Source: Phycicoccus flavus
GTDB lineage: Bacteria > Actinomycetota > Actinomycetes > Actinomycetales > Dermatophilaceae
DNA: 41,323 nt
Direction of reading: 5' to 3'
Assembly: GCF_004025965.2 (NCBI RefSeq)
Contig: NZ_SAYU02000039.1
Coordinates: 1-41,323, forward strand
Shown here: piece by piece, positions 15,591 to 23,588 of the stretch
Position numbering within the stretch: the stretch's first letter is position 1
Layout of the letters: the number at the start of each line of letters is the position of its first letter
Position numbers and translations under genes: made by a program
Notes under the pieces: model-generated
What the model saw: only the letters and a program-made list of their open reading frames with translations
What the model was told of the DNA's origin: nothing
The model's database searches: none

Positions 15591-16358
15591 ATGACCCGCC
15601 GCCACCGCAAGTCCTCGGCGACGGCGCCGGCCGGCTACTTCGCCTGGGAGGCAGCCGGTCTGCGCTGGCTGCGGGCGGCCGACGGCGCCTCGGTGGTCGA
15701 GGTCCGCGACGAGGGCGAGGACTTCCTCGAGCTGCCGTGGCTGGAGTCCGCGGGGGCGACCCCGGAGGGCGCCGAGGCGCTCGGCCGGGGGCTCGCGCGG
15801 ACCCACGCCGCCGGTGCCTCCGCCTTCGGCGCCCCGCCCGAGGGCTGGGAGGGCGACGGCTGGCTGGGACCGCTCAGCGAGCCGCTGCCGCTCACCGTCG
15901 GGGCCTGGGACTCGTGGGGCCGCTTCTACGGCGAGGCGCGGGTCCTGCCGATGGCCCGGGCCGGACGGGAACGGGGGACGTTCGACGCCACGGACGTGGA
16001 CCGGCTGGAGGCCCTGGCGTCGCGGCTGGCCGGCGGGGAGCACGACACCGACGACGCCCCCGCCCGCCTCCACGGCGACCTGTGGTCCGGCAACGTCATG
16101 TGGACCGCGGACGGCGCCGTCCTCATCGACCCCGCGGCGCACGGCGGCCACCGCGAGGGCGACCTGGCGATGCTCGCGCTCTTCGGCTGCCCGCACCTGG
16201 ACCGCGTGCTCGCCGCCTACGACGAGGCCGCGCCGCTGGCCGCCGGCTGGCGGGACCGCGTGCTGCTGCACCAGCTCCACCCGCTGCTCGTGCACGCCGT
16301 GCTGTTCGGCGGCTCCTACGTCCGGCAGGCCCTGGCCGCCGCCGACCGGTACCGGTAG
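15591..16358 (+). CDS. Fructosamine kinase family protein (short form)
   Basis: 255 residues. Kinase motifs: His161-Gly-Asp163 in LHGDLWSGNVMW, with Asn168, and metal-binding Asp180 in LIDPAAHGGHREGDLAM. The N-terminus begins inside the kinase fold (RKSSATAPAGYFAWEAAGL), lacking the first strands of longer members; short actinobacterial forms with this start are known to me, so I do not call it truncated. The family phosphorylates ketosamines on glycated proteins or small molecules so that they fall apart. It is the first gene of a tight set: the next gene begins 8 nt after its stop and a dienelactone hydrolase overlaps that one. The start is weakly supported (CACGAT 6 nt upstream, no Shine-Dalgarno). 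Confidence 0.85.
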   Translation: MTRRHRKSSATAPAGYFAWEAAGLRWLRAADGASVVEVRDEGEDFLELPWLESAGATPEGAEALGRGLARTHAAGASAFGAPPEGWEGDGWLGPLSEPLPLTVGAWDSWGRFYGEARVLPMARAGRERGTFDATDVDRLEALASRLAGGEHDTDDAPARLHGDLWSGNVMWTADGAVLIDPAAHGGHREGDLAMLALFGCPHLDRVLAAYDEAAPLAAGWRDRVLLHQLHPLLVHAVLFGGSYVRQALAAADRYR

Positions 16359-16366
16359 GCCGCGGC

Positions 16367-17602
16367 ATGGGTGCGCAGGGGGCCGGCGAGCCGCCGGTCG
16401 TGGACGCCTTCGGTGTGCGCTGGGTGCTGGACGTCGCCGGGCTGGGACCGGCGCTCGCGGACCGGCTGCTCGGGCTGTGGGAGCGCGCGGCGCTACCCGG
16501 CGTCACCCGTGCGTCCGTCGACCCCGACGAGGCGCCCCCGTACGTCGTGACGTGGGGCGAGGACGGACTGGTCTCGATCCACGGGGACGACCACCGCCTC
16601 GAGGAGGACGCCGTCCCCTACGCCGTGTCCCGGGGGCTGACCGTCGCCTCGATCGGCCGGCGGGTGGGCACCTGCCTTCTGCTGCACGCGGCCGGTATCG
16701 CGGCCCCGGACGGCGCGACGCTGGCGCTCGTCGCCGCCTCCGGCACCGGCAAGACGACCGCCGCACGGGTGCTCGGACGCACGCTCGGCTACGTCACCGA
16801 CGAGACGGTGGCGGTCGAGTCCGACCTCACCGTGCGCGGCTACCCCAAGCCGCTGTCGGTCGTCGTCGACCCCGACGCGCCGTTCGACAAGGCCGAGTCC
16901 TCGCCCGACGAGCTCGGGCTGCTCGCCGCGCCGTCGCCGCTGCACCTGGCCGGGGTCGTCCTCCTGGACCGGGTGCGCCCGGACGACCCGCCGTCGGACG
17001 CACCGGACCTCCCGGACGGTCCGGTGCTCGAGCCGGTGGGGCTGGTCGAGGCGGCCGTGGCGATGATCCCCCAGACCTCGGCGCTGCTGCGGATGCCCGA
17101 CCCGCTCGGGTCCCTGGCCAGGGCGCTGACCCGGGGCGGCGGGCCCTGGCGACTGCGCTACACCGAGGTCGAGGAGTGCGCTGACCTGCTCGCCGACCTG
17201 CTCCGGCAGGGCGACGCCGCCGGGGGTGGGTGCGCGTGGACGACGGAGGTGGGGCCCGAGGCCGTGGTCGGCCCGGAGGACGGCGTCTCCCTCCCGCCGG
17301 CGGTCGAGGTCCGCGCCCTGGCGCCGGACACCGTCGTCGCCCGCGCGCCGTGGCGGCACGCCCTCCACGCCGAGGGCTCCTCGCTCGTCGTCGTGGGCTC
17401 GGTCCCGCTCGGGCTGCCCGGGGTGGCGGCGACGCTGTGGCGGGCGGTGACCGAGCCGCAGCCGGTCTCGGCCGTCGTCGACGCGGCGGTCGCGACCCTC
17501 GGCGCGCACCCCGACGCCGCGGACGTCGTCGACGACACCGTCCGGAGCCTGCTGCGCACCGGCGCCTTCGTCCTGATCGACCCGGACATACTGGACGGAT
17601 GA
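16367..17602 (+). CDS. HPr-kinase-like P-loop protein with PqqD-like C-terminus
   Basis: 411 residues, not a named family. Residues about 85-200 look like the C-domain of HPr kinase: LLLHAAGIA, the P-loop AASGTGKTT (123-131, Lys129), and VTDETVAV at 143-150 in the place of the second acidic motif. Residues about 320-411 look like a PqqD-type winged domain (VGSVPLGLPGVAATLWRAV, then VRSLLRTGAFVLID). Such HprK-like plus PqqD-like proteins occur in RiPP and lasso-peptide clusters as peptide kinases, but no precursor, B1/B2 protease or transporter is nearby. The start at 16367 follows the kinase stop by 8 nt and the 3' end overlaps the next gene by ATGA, so all three are cotranslated. Substrate unknown. 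Confidence 0.7.
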   Translation: MGAQGAGEPPVVDAFGVRWVLDVAGLGPALADRLLGLWERAALPGVTRASVDPDEAPPYVVTWGEDGLVSIHGDDHRLEEDAVPYAVSRGLTVASIGRRVGTCLLLHAAGIAAPDGATLALVAASGTGKTTAARVLGRTLGYVTDETVAVESDLTVRGYPKPLSVVVDPDAPFDKAESSPDELGLLAAPSPLHLAGVVLLDRVRPDDPPSDAPDLPDGPVLEPVGLVEAAVAMIPQTSALLRMPDPLGSLARALTRGGGPWRLRYTEVEECADLLADLLRQGDAAGGGCAWTTEVGPEAVVGPEDGVSLPPAVEVRALAPDTVVARAPWRHALHAEGSSLVVVGSVPLGLPGVAATLWRAVTEPQPVSAVVDAAVATLGAHPDAADVVDDTVRSLLRTGAFVLIDPDILDG

Positions 17603-18297
17603 GCGAACGCATCGAGGTCGAGACCCCCGCCGGCGCCATGCCCGCCCACCTGTGGCTGCCGTCCACGGGCCGCGGCCCCGGCGTCCTGCTGCTCCAGGAG
17701 ATCTTCGGGGTCAGCCCGTACATCCGGCGCCGTGCCGAGGACCTCGCCGCGCTCGGCTACGTCGTGCTCGCCCCCGAGGTCTTCTGGCGGATCGGCATCT
17801 CGGAGATCGCGAACGGCCCCTCGATGCTCGAGGAGGCCATGGCCGCCCTCGGCCGGCTCGACTGGGACGCGGCGGTCGCCGACTCGACGCTCGCCTTGGA
17901 GGCCCTGCGCGCCCGGCCGGAGGTCGCGAACGGCACCGGGGTCGTCGGGTTCTGCTTCGGCGGCGGTCTCGGGTACGCGGTCGTCGCCGGCGCTCCGGCG
18001 GACGCGCTCGTGTCGTTCTACGGGTCGACGCTGCCGAACCTCGTCGAGGCGGTGCCGTCGGTGTCGACGCCCTCGCAGCACCACTTCGGCGAGTCCGACT
18101 CCTACATCCCGATGGACCAGGTGACGCGGATCCGGGAGCAGGTGACCTCGGGCGGGGCGCCGGTGGACTTCCGCACCTACCCCGGCGCGGACCACGCCTT
18201 CGACAACGACGACTTCGTCAACCACGACCCCGTGGCCAGCGAGCAGGCCTGGAGCGCCACCACCGACTGGCTGACCCGCACCCTGCCCACCGGCTGA
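17599..18297 (+). CDS. Dienelactone hydrolase family protein, cysteine type
   Basis: 232 residues with the full DLH set: Glu34 in LLQEIFGV, nucleophile Cys119 in GFCFGGG, Asp167 in GESDSYIP and His199 in GADHAF. This is the classical Cys-His-Asp arrangement of carboxymethylenebutenolidase, unlike the Ser variant at 2805-3380. Cytoplasmic. The real substrate may be a lactone or activated ester other than dienelactone, since no aromatic-degradation genes surround it. Its ATG overlaps the stop of the HPr-kinase-like gene (ATGA), which ties it to that gene and to the fructosamine kinase. It ends convergently with the MazG-like gene. Confidence 0.88.
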   Translation: MSERIEVETPAGAMPAHLWLPSTGRGPGVLLLQEIFGVSPYIRRRAEDLAALGYVVLAPEVFWRIGISEIANGPSMLEEAMAALGRLDWDAAVADSTLALEALRARPEVANGTGVVGFCFGGGLGYAVVAGAPADALVSFYGSTLPNLVEAVPSVSTPSQHHFGESDSYIPMDQVTRIREQVTSGGAPVDFRTYPGADHAFDNDDFVNHDPVASEQAWSATTDWLTRTLPTG

Positions 18298-18329
18298 CCG
18301 GCCCTCCCCCGGCCCGGGCGTCCGGTCAG
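18294..18329. terminator. Inverted repeat spanning both stops of convergent genes
   Basis: CTGACCGG and CCGGTCAG (8 bp) flank a C-rich 20-nt loop and include the stop codons of both neighbouring genes. The loop is long, so terminator function is uncertain. Confidence 0.35.
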
Positions 18330-18607
18330 GGGCAGGCGCAGGGCACCGACGCGCACTTCGGGCAGCCGTGGGCGTACCGCTCCATCGCCGCGTCGAGGTC
18401 GACACCGGTCTGGTTGGCCAGGCTGACCACCCACGCGAGCACGTCGGAGAACTCGTGGACGCGCTCCTCGTGGGTGCCCTTGCGGACGGCCTGCGCGAGC
18501 TCCCCGACCTCCTCGGCGATCCACGCCACGGTCGCCGGCGTGCCCCGTCCGCGGTCGCGCTCGCCGTAGGTGTCCTCGATGACGCGCTGCAGGTGACCGA
18601 GCTCCAT
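18326..18607 (-). CDS. MazG-like nucleotide pyrophosphohydrolase
   Basis: 93 residues, the size of a single MazG/all-alpha NTP-PPase domain. The metal-binding EExxE is AEEVGELAQA (Glu32, Glu33, Glu36) and the downstream ExxD is EFSDVLAW (Glu52, Asp55). Such enzymes hydrolyse non-canonical or damaged nucleoside triphosphates. The C-terminal tail, GCPKCASVPCACP, has four cysteines in 9 residues and may bind a metal. ATG at 18607 is chosen over an upstream in-frame ATG because TACGCT lies 7 nt before it. Confidence 0.87.
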   Translation of the reverse strand: MELGHLQRVIEDTYGERDRGRGTPATVAWIAEEVGELAQAVRKGTHEERVHEFSDVLAWVVSLANQTGVDLDAAMERYAHGCPKCASVPCACP

Positions 18608-18614
18608 GCCGGCC

Positions 18615-18620
18615 AGCGTA
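18615..18620 (-). promoter_or_regulatory. -10 box, leaderless, MazG-like gene
   Basis: TACGCT on the minus strand, 7 nt before the ATG. Confidence 0.55.
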
Positions 18621-18652
18621 CGAGCCGCCGGACCGGCCACCCGGACGGCGGC

Positions 18653-19318
18653 TCAGTTGAGCGCGGCCCCGCCGGGATCCGGCGGCGTCGGCAGCGCACC
18701 GAACCGGTCGACGATCGCGGTCTCGCGCTGCAGCAGCGCGAGCACGGTCCGCAGCCGGGTCGCGGCGTCGCCGCCCTCGAGGACCCGCTGCCGGTCCCCC
18801 GGGTCGAGGACCATCCGCTCGACGATCCGGTAGGCGAGGTCCCGCGGCCCGGACTCGACGGCGTCGGTGGTCGCCCCGAGCGTCGTGAGGTACGTGCGGT
18901 GCGCGGCGAGCGCCCGCCTCCCGAGCGTCTCGACCTCGGCGTCGCCGGCGGGGTCGGGCTCGGTGAGGAAGCTGACCTCGGCCGTGGTGTACGAGGTGAC
19001 CGCGGCCTCGTCCAGCGCGTCGAGCCGGAAGCGCCGGGCGCCGCGGGCGACGAGGTGGACGACGGTGCCGTCGCCCGCCTCCGCGAGGGCCATCGCGTCG
19101 ACGACCGCCTCGCAGCCGACGGCGTGCAGGTCCCGCACGGCGCCGTCGCCGACCTCGTGGCCCTGCCGGATGAGGACGATGCCGAAGCGCCGCTCGTCCT
19201 CGGGCTCGGCGGCGAGGCGCTGCGCGAGCTCGAGGTAGCGCGGCTCGAACAGCTGCAGCGGCATCCGCGCACCCGGCAGCAGCACGCCGCCGAGGGGGAA
19301 GAGCGGGAGGGAGGGCAC
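18653..19318 (-). CDS. LON substrate-binding (N-terminal) domain protein
   Basis: 221 residues with no protease or ATPase part. The opening MPSLPLFPLGGVLLPGARMP and LFEPRYLELAQ are the PUA-like LON N-domain. The rest (about 110-215) is the helical part of the same domain. Stand-alone LON-domain proteins are common in bacteria; they may bind substrates for other proteases, but no activity is established. It starts with GTG at 19318, 6 nt after TAGAGT. Cytoplasmic, single gene. Confidence 0.87.
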   Translation of the reverse strand: MPSLPLFPLGGVLLPGARMPLQLFEPRYLELAQRLAAEPEDERRFGIVLIRQGHEVGDGAVRDLHAVGCEAVVDAMALAEAGDGTVVHLVARGARRFRLDALDEAAVTSYTTAEVSFLTEPDPAGDAEVETLGRRALAAHRTYLTTLGATTDAVESGPRDLAYRIVERMVLDPGDRQRVLEGGDAATRLRTVLALLQRETAIVDRFGALPTPPDPGGAALN

Positions 19319-19324
19319 GCGATC

Positions 19325-19330
19325 ACTCTA
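19325..19330 (-). promoter_or_regulatory. -10 box, leaderless, LON-domain gene
   Basis: TAGAGT on the minus strand, 6 nt before the GTG start. The same hexamer and spacing as the App1 gene promoter. Confidence 0.55.
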
Positions 19331-19389
19331 GGCAGACCGGCGGCGACGGCGGACCCGTCGGACCGGGCGGGCGCCGCCGGCCGGGAACC

Positions 19390-20679
19390 TCAGGCGTGCG
19401 ACTCCTGCGGGCTCGGCGAGGGGCCGTCGTCGACCGCGCCGGCCGCCGCGCGGCGGATGACCGGCATGACGGTGAGCCCCTGGACGGCGATGCTGAAGAG
19501 GACGACGGCGTACGTGGCGGTGACGATGACGGGTCGCTCGCCGACGTCCGGCAGCGAGAGGGCGAGCGCAATCGCGATGCCGCCGCGCAGGCCGCCCCAG
19601 GTGAGCAGCCGCACCGTCCACGGACCGAACCGCTGCCGGCTGCGCACGAGGGCCATCGGGATCGACACCGACACGAACCGGGCGGCGACGGTGACGGCGA
19701 TGACGACGACGCTGGCGAGCACGAGCCCGGGCTCGCCGTCGGCGAAGAGGACGTCGAAGCCGATGAAGGCGAACAGGAGGATGTTGAGCACCTGGTCCAG
19801 CAGCTCCCAGAAGCCCTCGACCTGGTGGCGGGTCTCCCCGTAGTACGCGACCTCCTTGCCGGCCGACATGACGAGCCCGGCGGCGACCATGGCCAGCGGC
19901 CCGGACACCCCGAGCGCGACGGCGGCGCTGTACCCGCCGACGACCATGGCCAGGGTGATCATCACCTCGACGACGTGGCCGTCGATCGTCCGGCACAGCG
20001 TGTAGCCGACCCAGCCGATGGCGACGCCGAAGAGGATGCCCCCGACGGCCTCGCGCAGGAAGATCGTCGCGACCCCGGCCACCGACGGCGCCTCCCCGCC
20101 GTGGGCGCCGATGCCGACCGCGCCGGCGAGGACGACGAACAGCACGACGCCGATGCCGTCGTTGACGAGCGACTCGCCGGCGATGAGGTGCCGCAGCCGC
20201 TCCGGCACGCGGGCCCGCCCCAGCAGGTCGAGGATGGCGACGGGGTCCGTCGGGCTGATGAGGGCGCCGAAGAGGAAGGCCCACAGCAGGGGGATCCCCA
20301 CCCCGAAGGCGCCGAACACCGCCCAGGCGCCCACCCCGACGAGCGCCGTGCTCACGAGGGTCCCGAGCACGGCGAGGGTGAGGATGGGGACCTTCTGCTG
20401 CAGGAGGCGCCGGGTGTCGAGCCCCAGCGCCCCGGCGAAGAGGAGGATCGCGAGCATCCCGTTGAGGACGAACTCGGTGAAGTCGAGGGTCTTCAGCAGG
20501 GTCTCGACCTGGTCGCGCAGCCCGACGCCGACCCCGACCGCGTCGAGGAGCGCGAGCACCCCGGAGGCCAGGGCCGCGGCCAGGGTGACCCCCACGGTCG
20601 TGGGGATGCGCAGGAAGCGCTCGTTGAGCCAGGCGAGCAGGGCCGTCGAGCAGAGGAGGACCGCGAAGGACGCCAGCAT
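19390..20679 (-). CDS. CPA1-family cation:proton antiporter
   Basis: 429 residues with about 12 hydrophobic membrane spans. Family marks: LNERFLRIPTTVGVTLAAAL near the N-terminus, the SPTDPVAILDLLGRA loop, and the ion-site motif ESLVNDGIGVVLFVV with the Asn-Asp pair. WGGLRGGIAIALALSLP lies near the C-terminus. It exchanges Na+ or K+ for H+ across the cytoplasmic membrane; the ion is not predictable here. ATG at 20679 lies 2 nt after the stop of the ArsB/NhaD-like gene and has a G-rich upstream, so coupling is likely. Last gene of the CBS-permease-antiporter set. Confidence 0.9.
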   Translation of the reverse strand: MLASFAVLLCSTALLAWLNERFLRIPTTVGVTLAAALASGVLALLDAVGVGVGLRDQVETLLKTLDFTEFVLNGMLAILLFAGALGLDTRRLLQQKVPILTLAVLGTLVSTALVGVGAWAVFGAFGVGIPLLWAFLFGALISPTDPVAILDLLGRARVPERLRHLIAGESLVNDGIGVVLFVVLAGAVGIGAHGGEAPSVAGVATIFLREAVGGILFGVAIGWVGYTLCRTIDGHVVEVMITLAMVVGGYSAAVALGVSGPLAMVAAGLVMSAGKEVAYYGETRHQVEGFWELLDQVLNILLFAFIGFDVLFADGEPGLVLASVVVIAVTVAARFVSVSIPMALVRSRQRFGPWTVRLLTWGGLRGGIAIALALSLPDVGERPVIVTATYAVVLFSIAVQGLTVMPVIRRAAAGAVDDGPSPSPQESHA

Positions 20680-20681
20680 GC

Positions 20682-21983
20682 TCAGCCCACCCCGAAGTAG
20701 CGCAGCCACACGTACGGCACGCACAGCCCGATGGTGACGGCGGTGACGACGAGGCCGTACCTGGTGAAGGTCCAGAAGGAGATGGGGTGCTCGTTCCGCC
20801 TCGCGATGCCGGTGATGACGACGTTGGCGCTGGCCCCGATGGCCGTCGCGTTGCCGCCGAGGTCGGCGCCCAGCGCGAGGGCCCACCACAGGGACTGCCG
20901 CTCCGGGGGCAGCCCGTTCCCGGGGCCGACGAGGTCGTGGACCAGCGGCGCCATGGTCGCGACGTAGGGGATGTTGTCGACGATGCCGGACAGGATGCCC
21001 GACCCGAGGAGGATGCCCTGCGCCGCGAGGAGGTAGTCCTCCCCGATGGCTCCGGTGAGCTCCCGGGCCAGGACGGTGATGACGCCGTCGTGCACGAGGG
21101 CCCCGACCATGACGAACAGGCCGGCGAAGAAGAGCAGCGTCTCCCACTCGACCTCGGCGAGGTACTCCTCCGACGGCATCCGTGAGGCGAGGACGGCCGC
21201 CCCGGCGCCGAGCAGCGCGACGAGCGAGGGGTCCAGGTGGGTCCAGTTGTGGGTGAGGAACCCGACGAGCACGAGGCCGAGGATGACGAGCATCCGGCGC
21301 AGCAGCGTCGGGTCGGTGATCGTCTCGCGCGGGGTCAGCGCCATGACCGACTCCGCGCGCTCGGGGTCGTAGCGCAGGTGGCGGCCCCACAGGACCCAGG
21401 CGAGCCCGACGAAGACGGCGACGAGCACGACGACGACGGGCGCGAGGTGGACGAGGAAGTCGTCGAAGGTCAGCCCTGCGCGGCTGCCGATGATGATGTT
21501 CGGCGGGTCGCCGATGAGCGTGGCGGTGCCGCCGATGTTGCTCGCCATCGCCTCGGCCAGGAGGAACGGCACCGGAGCCAGGGCGAGGCGCTCGCAGAGC
21601 AGCAGCGTCACCGGGGCCACGAGCAGGACGGTCGTCACGTTGTCCAGCAGGGCCGAGGCGCCGGCGGTGATGACGACGAGCAGCGTCATCATCCGGAACG
21701 GCCGGGCCCGCGCCCGCTGCGCCGCCCAGATGGCGACGAACTCGAAGACGCCGGTCCGCCGCAGGATGCCGACGATGATCATCATCCCGAGCAGCAGGAA
21801 GATGACGTTCCAGTCGATGCCGGTGTCCTCGGAGAAGAAGACGTCCCGGCCGCGGACGGCGCCGATGAGCACCATCCCCGCCGCACCGGCCAGCGCCACC
21901 GCGGTGCGGTTGACCTTCTCGGACGCGATGAGGACGTACGCGACGACGAAGATGCCGACCGCGACGACGGCGGCCACCGTCAT
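20682..21983 (-). CDS. ArsB/NhaD (SLC13-type) membrane permease
   Basis: 433 residues with about 11-12 membrane spans. Motifs fit the ArsB/NhaD/P-protein ion-transporter superfamily: LLDNVTTVLLVAPVTLLL, SNIGGTATLIGDPPNIIIGS, and the second-half repeat DNIPYVATMAPL ... GADLGGNATAIGASANVV. Either Na+/H+ exchange or anion efflux is possible. No arsenate reductase or ArsR is nearby, so arsenite export is less likely. Its ATG overlaps the stop of the CBS gene (ATGA) and its stop is 2 nt from the antiporter start: one three-gene translational unit. Confidence 0.88.
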   Translation of the reverse strand: MTVAAVVAVGIFVVAYVLIASEKVNRTAVALAGAAGMVLIGAVRGRDVFFSEDTGIDWNVIFLLLGMMIIVGILRRTGVFEFVAIWAAQRARARPFRMMTLLVVITAGASALLDNVTTVLLVAPVTLLLCERLALAPVPFLLAEAMASNIGGTATLIGDPPNIIIGSRAGLTFDDFLVHLAPVVVVLVAVFVGLAWVLWGRHLRYDPERAESVMALTPRETITDPTLLRRMLVILGLVLVGFLTHNWTHLDPSLVALLGAGAAVLASRMPSEEYLAEVEWETLLFFAGLFVMVGALVHDGVITVLARELTGAIGEDYLLAAQGILLGSGILSGIVDNIPYVATMAPLVHDLVGPGNGLPPERQSLWWALALGADLGGNATAIGASANVVITGIARRNEHPISFWTFTRYGLVVTAVTIGLCVPYVWLRYFGVG

Positions 21984-22531
21984 GGCGCCTCGCGGGTGGG
22001 GCCGGACTGCTCGGGGGTGCCGCGCAGGATGATGTCCTTCTCCAGCCGGCGGCGGATGAGGTCGCTGTCCTGCCCCGCGGCCGCGGCGATGGCGGCGACG
22101 ACCCGGGACATCGTGATCACGCCGTGGAAGACCCCGTCACGGTCGCGCACGACGAGCATCGGGCTGTGGTGCTCGTCCATCGCCGACGCGATCTCGAGCA
22201 GCGTGTCCTCGGGCAGCACCGACGGGGTGTCGTCCGGCGTCAGCCGGCTCTCGTCGAGGAGCTCGCCGATCGTCGACCGGTTGAGGCGCCCGCACATCTC
22301 GTCGGCGCCCTTCTCGTCGTAGACGTGGGCGAGGCGCCGGTCGTCGCGCACCCAGCGGGGCAGGACGATGCCGAGCAGCTGGCTGCCGGGGACCACCGCG
22401 AGCGGGTCGCCGTCGTCGTCGACGACGAGCAGCGCGGCCAGCCGGTACTCGGCGAGGACGCGCGCGGCCTCGGCGCCGGTCGTCGCGCGGCCGACGGTGG
22501 GGACCTGCTCGAGGAGCTCCTGGGCGTGCAC
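21980..22531 (-). CDS. Tandem CBS-domain protein
   Basis: 183 residues containing two CBS motifs (about 5-60: ARVLAEYRLAALLVVDDDGD; about 105-160: ASAMDEHHSPMLVVRDRDGV). CBS pairs usually bind adenosyl nucleotides or cyclic dinucleotides and gate a partner. The overlap of its stop with the permease start (ATGA) suggests the partner is that transporter. GTG at 22531 has AGGAG 5 nt upstream. Soluble, no signal or membrane segment. NagA lies 61 nt upstream on the same strand and may be in the same transcript. Confidence 0.87.
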   Translation of the reverse strand: MHAQELLEQVPTVGRATTGAEAARVLAEYRLAALLVVDDDGDPLAVVPGSQLLGIVLPRWVRDDRRLAHVYDEKGADEMCGRLNRSTIGELLDESRLTPDDTPSVLPEDTLLEIASAMDEHHSPMLVVRDRDGVFHGVITMSRVVAAIAAAAGQDSDLIRRRLEKDIILRGTPEQSGPTREAP

Positions 22532-22592
22532 GGCGGCTCCTGGGTGTCGGGGGCGGTCGGGGGCGGTCGGGGGAGGTCGGCGGTGCCCGCGG

Positions 22593-23528
22593 TCAGGGCG
22601 CCGCGGCCGGCGCGACCGCCAGGCCCAGCGCCCGGGCGGGGGTGGTCGTCGCCGCGGCCGTGACGTCGGCCTCGGGCAGCCCGGCGACCTCGACGGCCCA
22701 GGCCACGCACTCGGCGAGGGTGCTCGTCCCGCCGGCGATGGCTCCGGACCCGGCGAGCCGGGCGGTCCCGTCGTCGACGACGACCTCGAGCCCGCCCAGG
22801 GTGTACTCGCCGTCGCCGAGGCCGGTGGCGGGCATGGCGTCGGACACCAGCGCGAGGGCGCCCGGGCCGACGGTCTCGAAGAGCATGCGGACGACCTCGG
22901 CGGAGACGTGCGTGCCGTCGGCGATGAGCTCGAGGACGGCCTCGCCGCGGGCCGCCGCCGCGAGCGCCGCCGCCACCGGTCCACCGGCCCGGTGGTGCAG
23001 CGGCGGCATGCCGTTGAAGACGTGCGTGACCAGGGCCGGCGCGCCCTGGAGGTCGGCGACCTCGGCCAGGGTGCGGGCCGTCGTCGCGGCGTCGGCGTCG
23101 GTGTGCCCCACCGAGGGCCGGATACCGTGCTCGACGAGCGCGCGGAGCAGGTCGACCGCCCCGGGCAGCTCGGGCGCGAGGGTCATGTGGCGCAGGGCGT
23201 CCGGGGCGCCGGCCAGCGCGGCGGCCTCGGCGAGCCGGTCGACGAGACCGGGGTCGGGGGCGGCGAGGGCGCCGGGGTCGTGGGCGCCGCGCCGCTCGTG
23301 GGCGAGGAACGGCCCCTCGAGGTGGATGCCGGCCAGCACGCCGTCGGCGACGAGCGGTGCCAGCGTCGACACCTGGGCGACGAGGGTGTCGAACGGGGCG
23401 GACACGAGGCTCGCCACGAGGTGCTCGGTCCCCATGGACGCGTGGTGCTCCACCGCCCGCGCGGAGTCCGGCCCCCCGAGCTCGGTCCCGACGGCCCCGT
23501 GGCAGTGGATGTCGACGAGGCCGCTCAC
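22593..23528 (-). CDS. nagA: N-acetylglucosamine-6-phosphate deacetylase, short form
   Basis: 311 residues. Amidohydrolase metal site: HCH in DIHCHG (His8/His10), Glu71 in HLEGPF, His142 in VGHTDA, His169 in THVFNGMPPL and Asp230 in LVSDAMPATG, plus IADGTHV. It deacetylates GlcNAc-6-P to glucosamine-6-P in amino-sugar and cell-wall recycling. The usual N-terminal beta-sandwich (some 50 residues before DIHCHG) is missing. The best start, GTG 23528, begins directly at the barrel; an in-frame GTG 11 codons further up, before a GGAAGGAG, adds only a few residues. No nagB or PTS gene is in the window. Confidence 0.85.
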   Translation of the reverse strand: MSGLVDIHCHGAVGTELGGPDSARAVEHHASMGTEHLVASLVSAPFDTLVAQVSTLAPLVADGVLAGIHLEGPFLAHERRGAHDPGALAAPDPGLVDRLAEAAALAGAPDALRHMTLAPELPGAVDLLRALVEHGIRPSVGHTDADAATTARTLAEVADLQGAPALVTHVFNGMPPLHHRAGGPVAAALAAAARGEAVLELIADGTHVSAEVVRMLFETVGPGALALVSDAMPATGLGDGEYTLGGLEVVVDDGTARLAGSGAIAGGTSTLAECVAWAVEVAGLPEADVTAAATTTPARALGLAVAPAAAP

Positions 23529-23588
23529 GCTGCCCGACGGTACTCCTTCCCCCGGGCGCACAGACCGGGCGGCTACGGTCACCTGCCC

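Noticed and set aside
20682-21983. Arsenite efflux (ars) operon
   Set aside because: No ArsR, ArsC or ArsA gene; neighbours are a CBS protein and a CPA1 antiporter, which fits ion homeostasis better.
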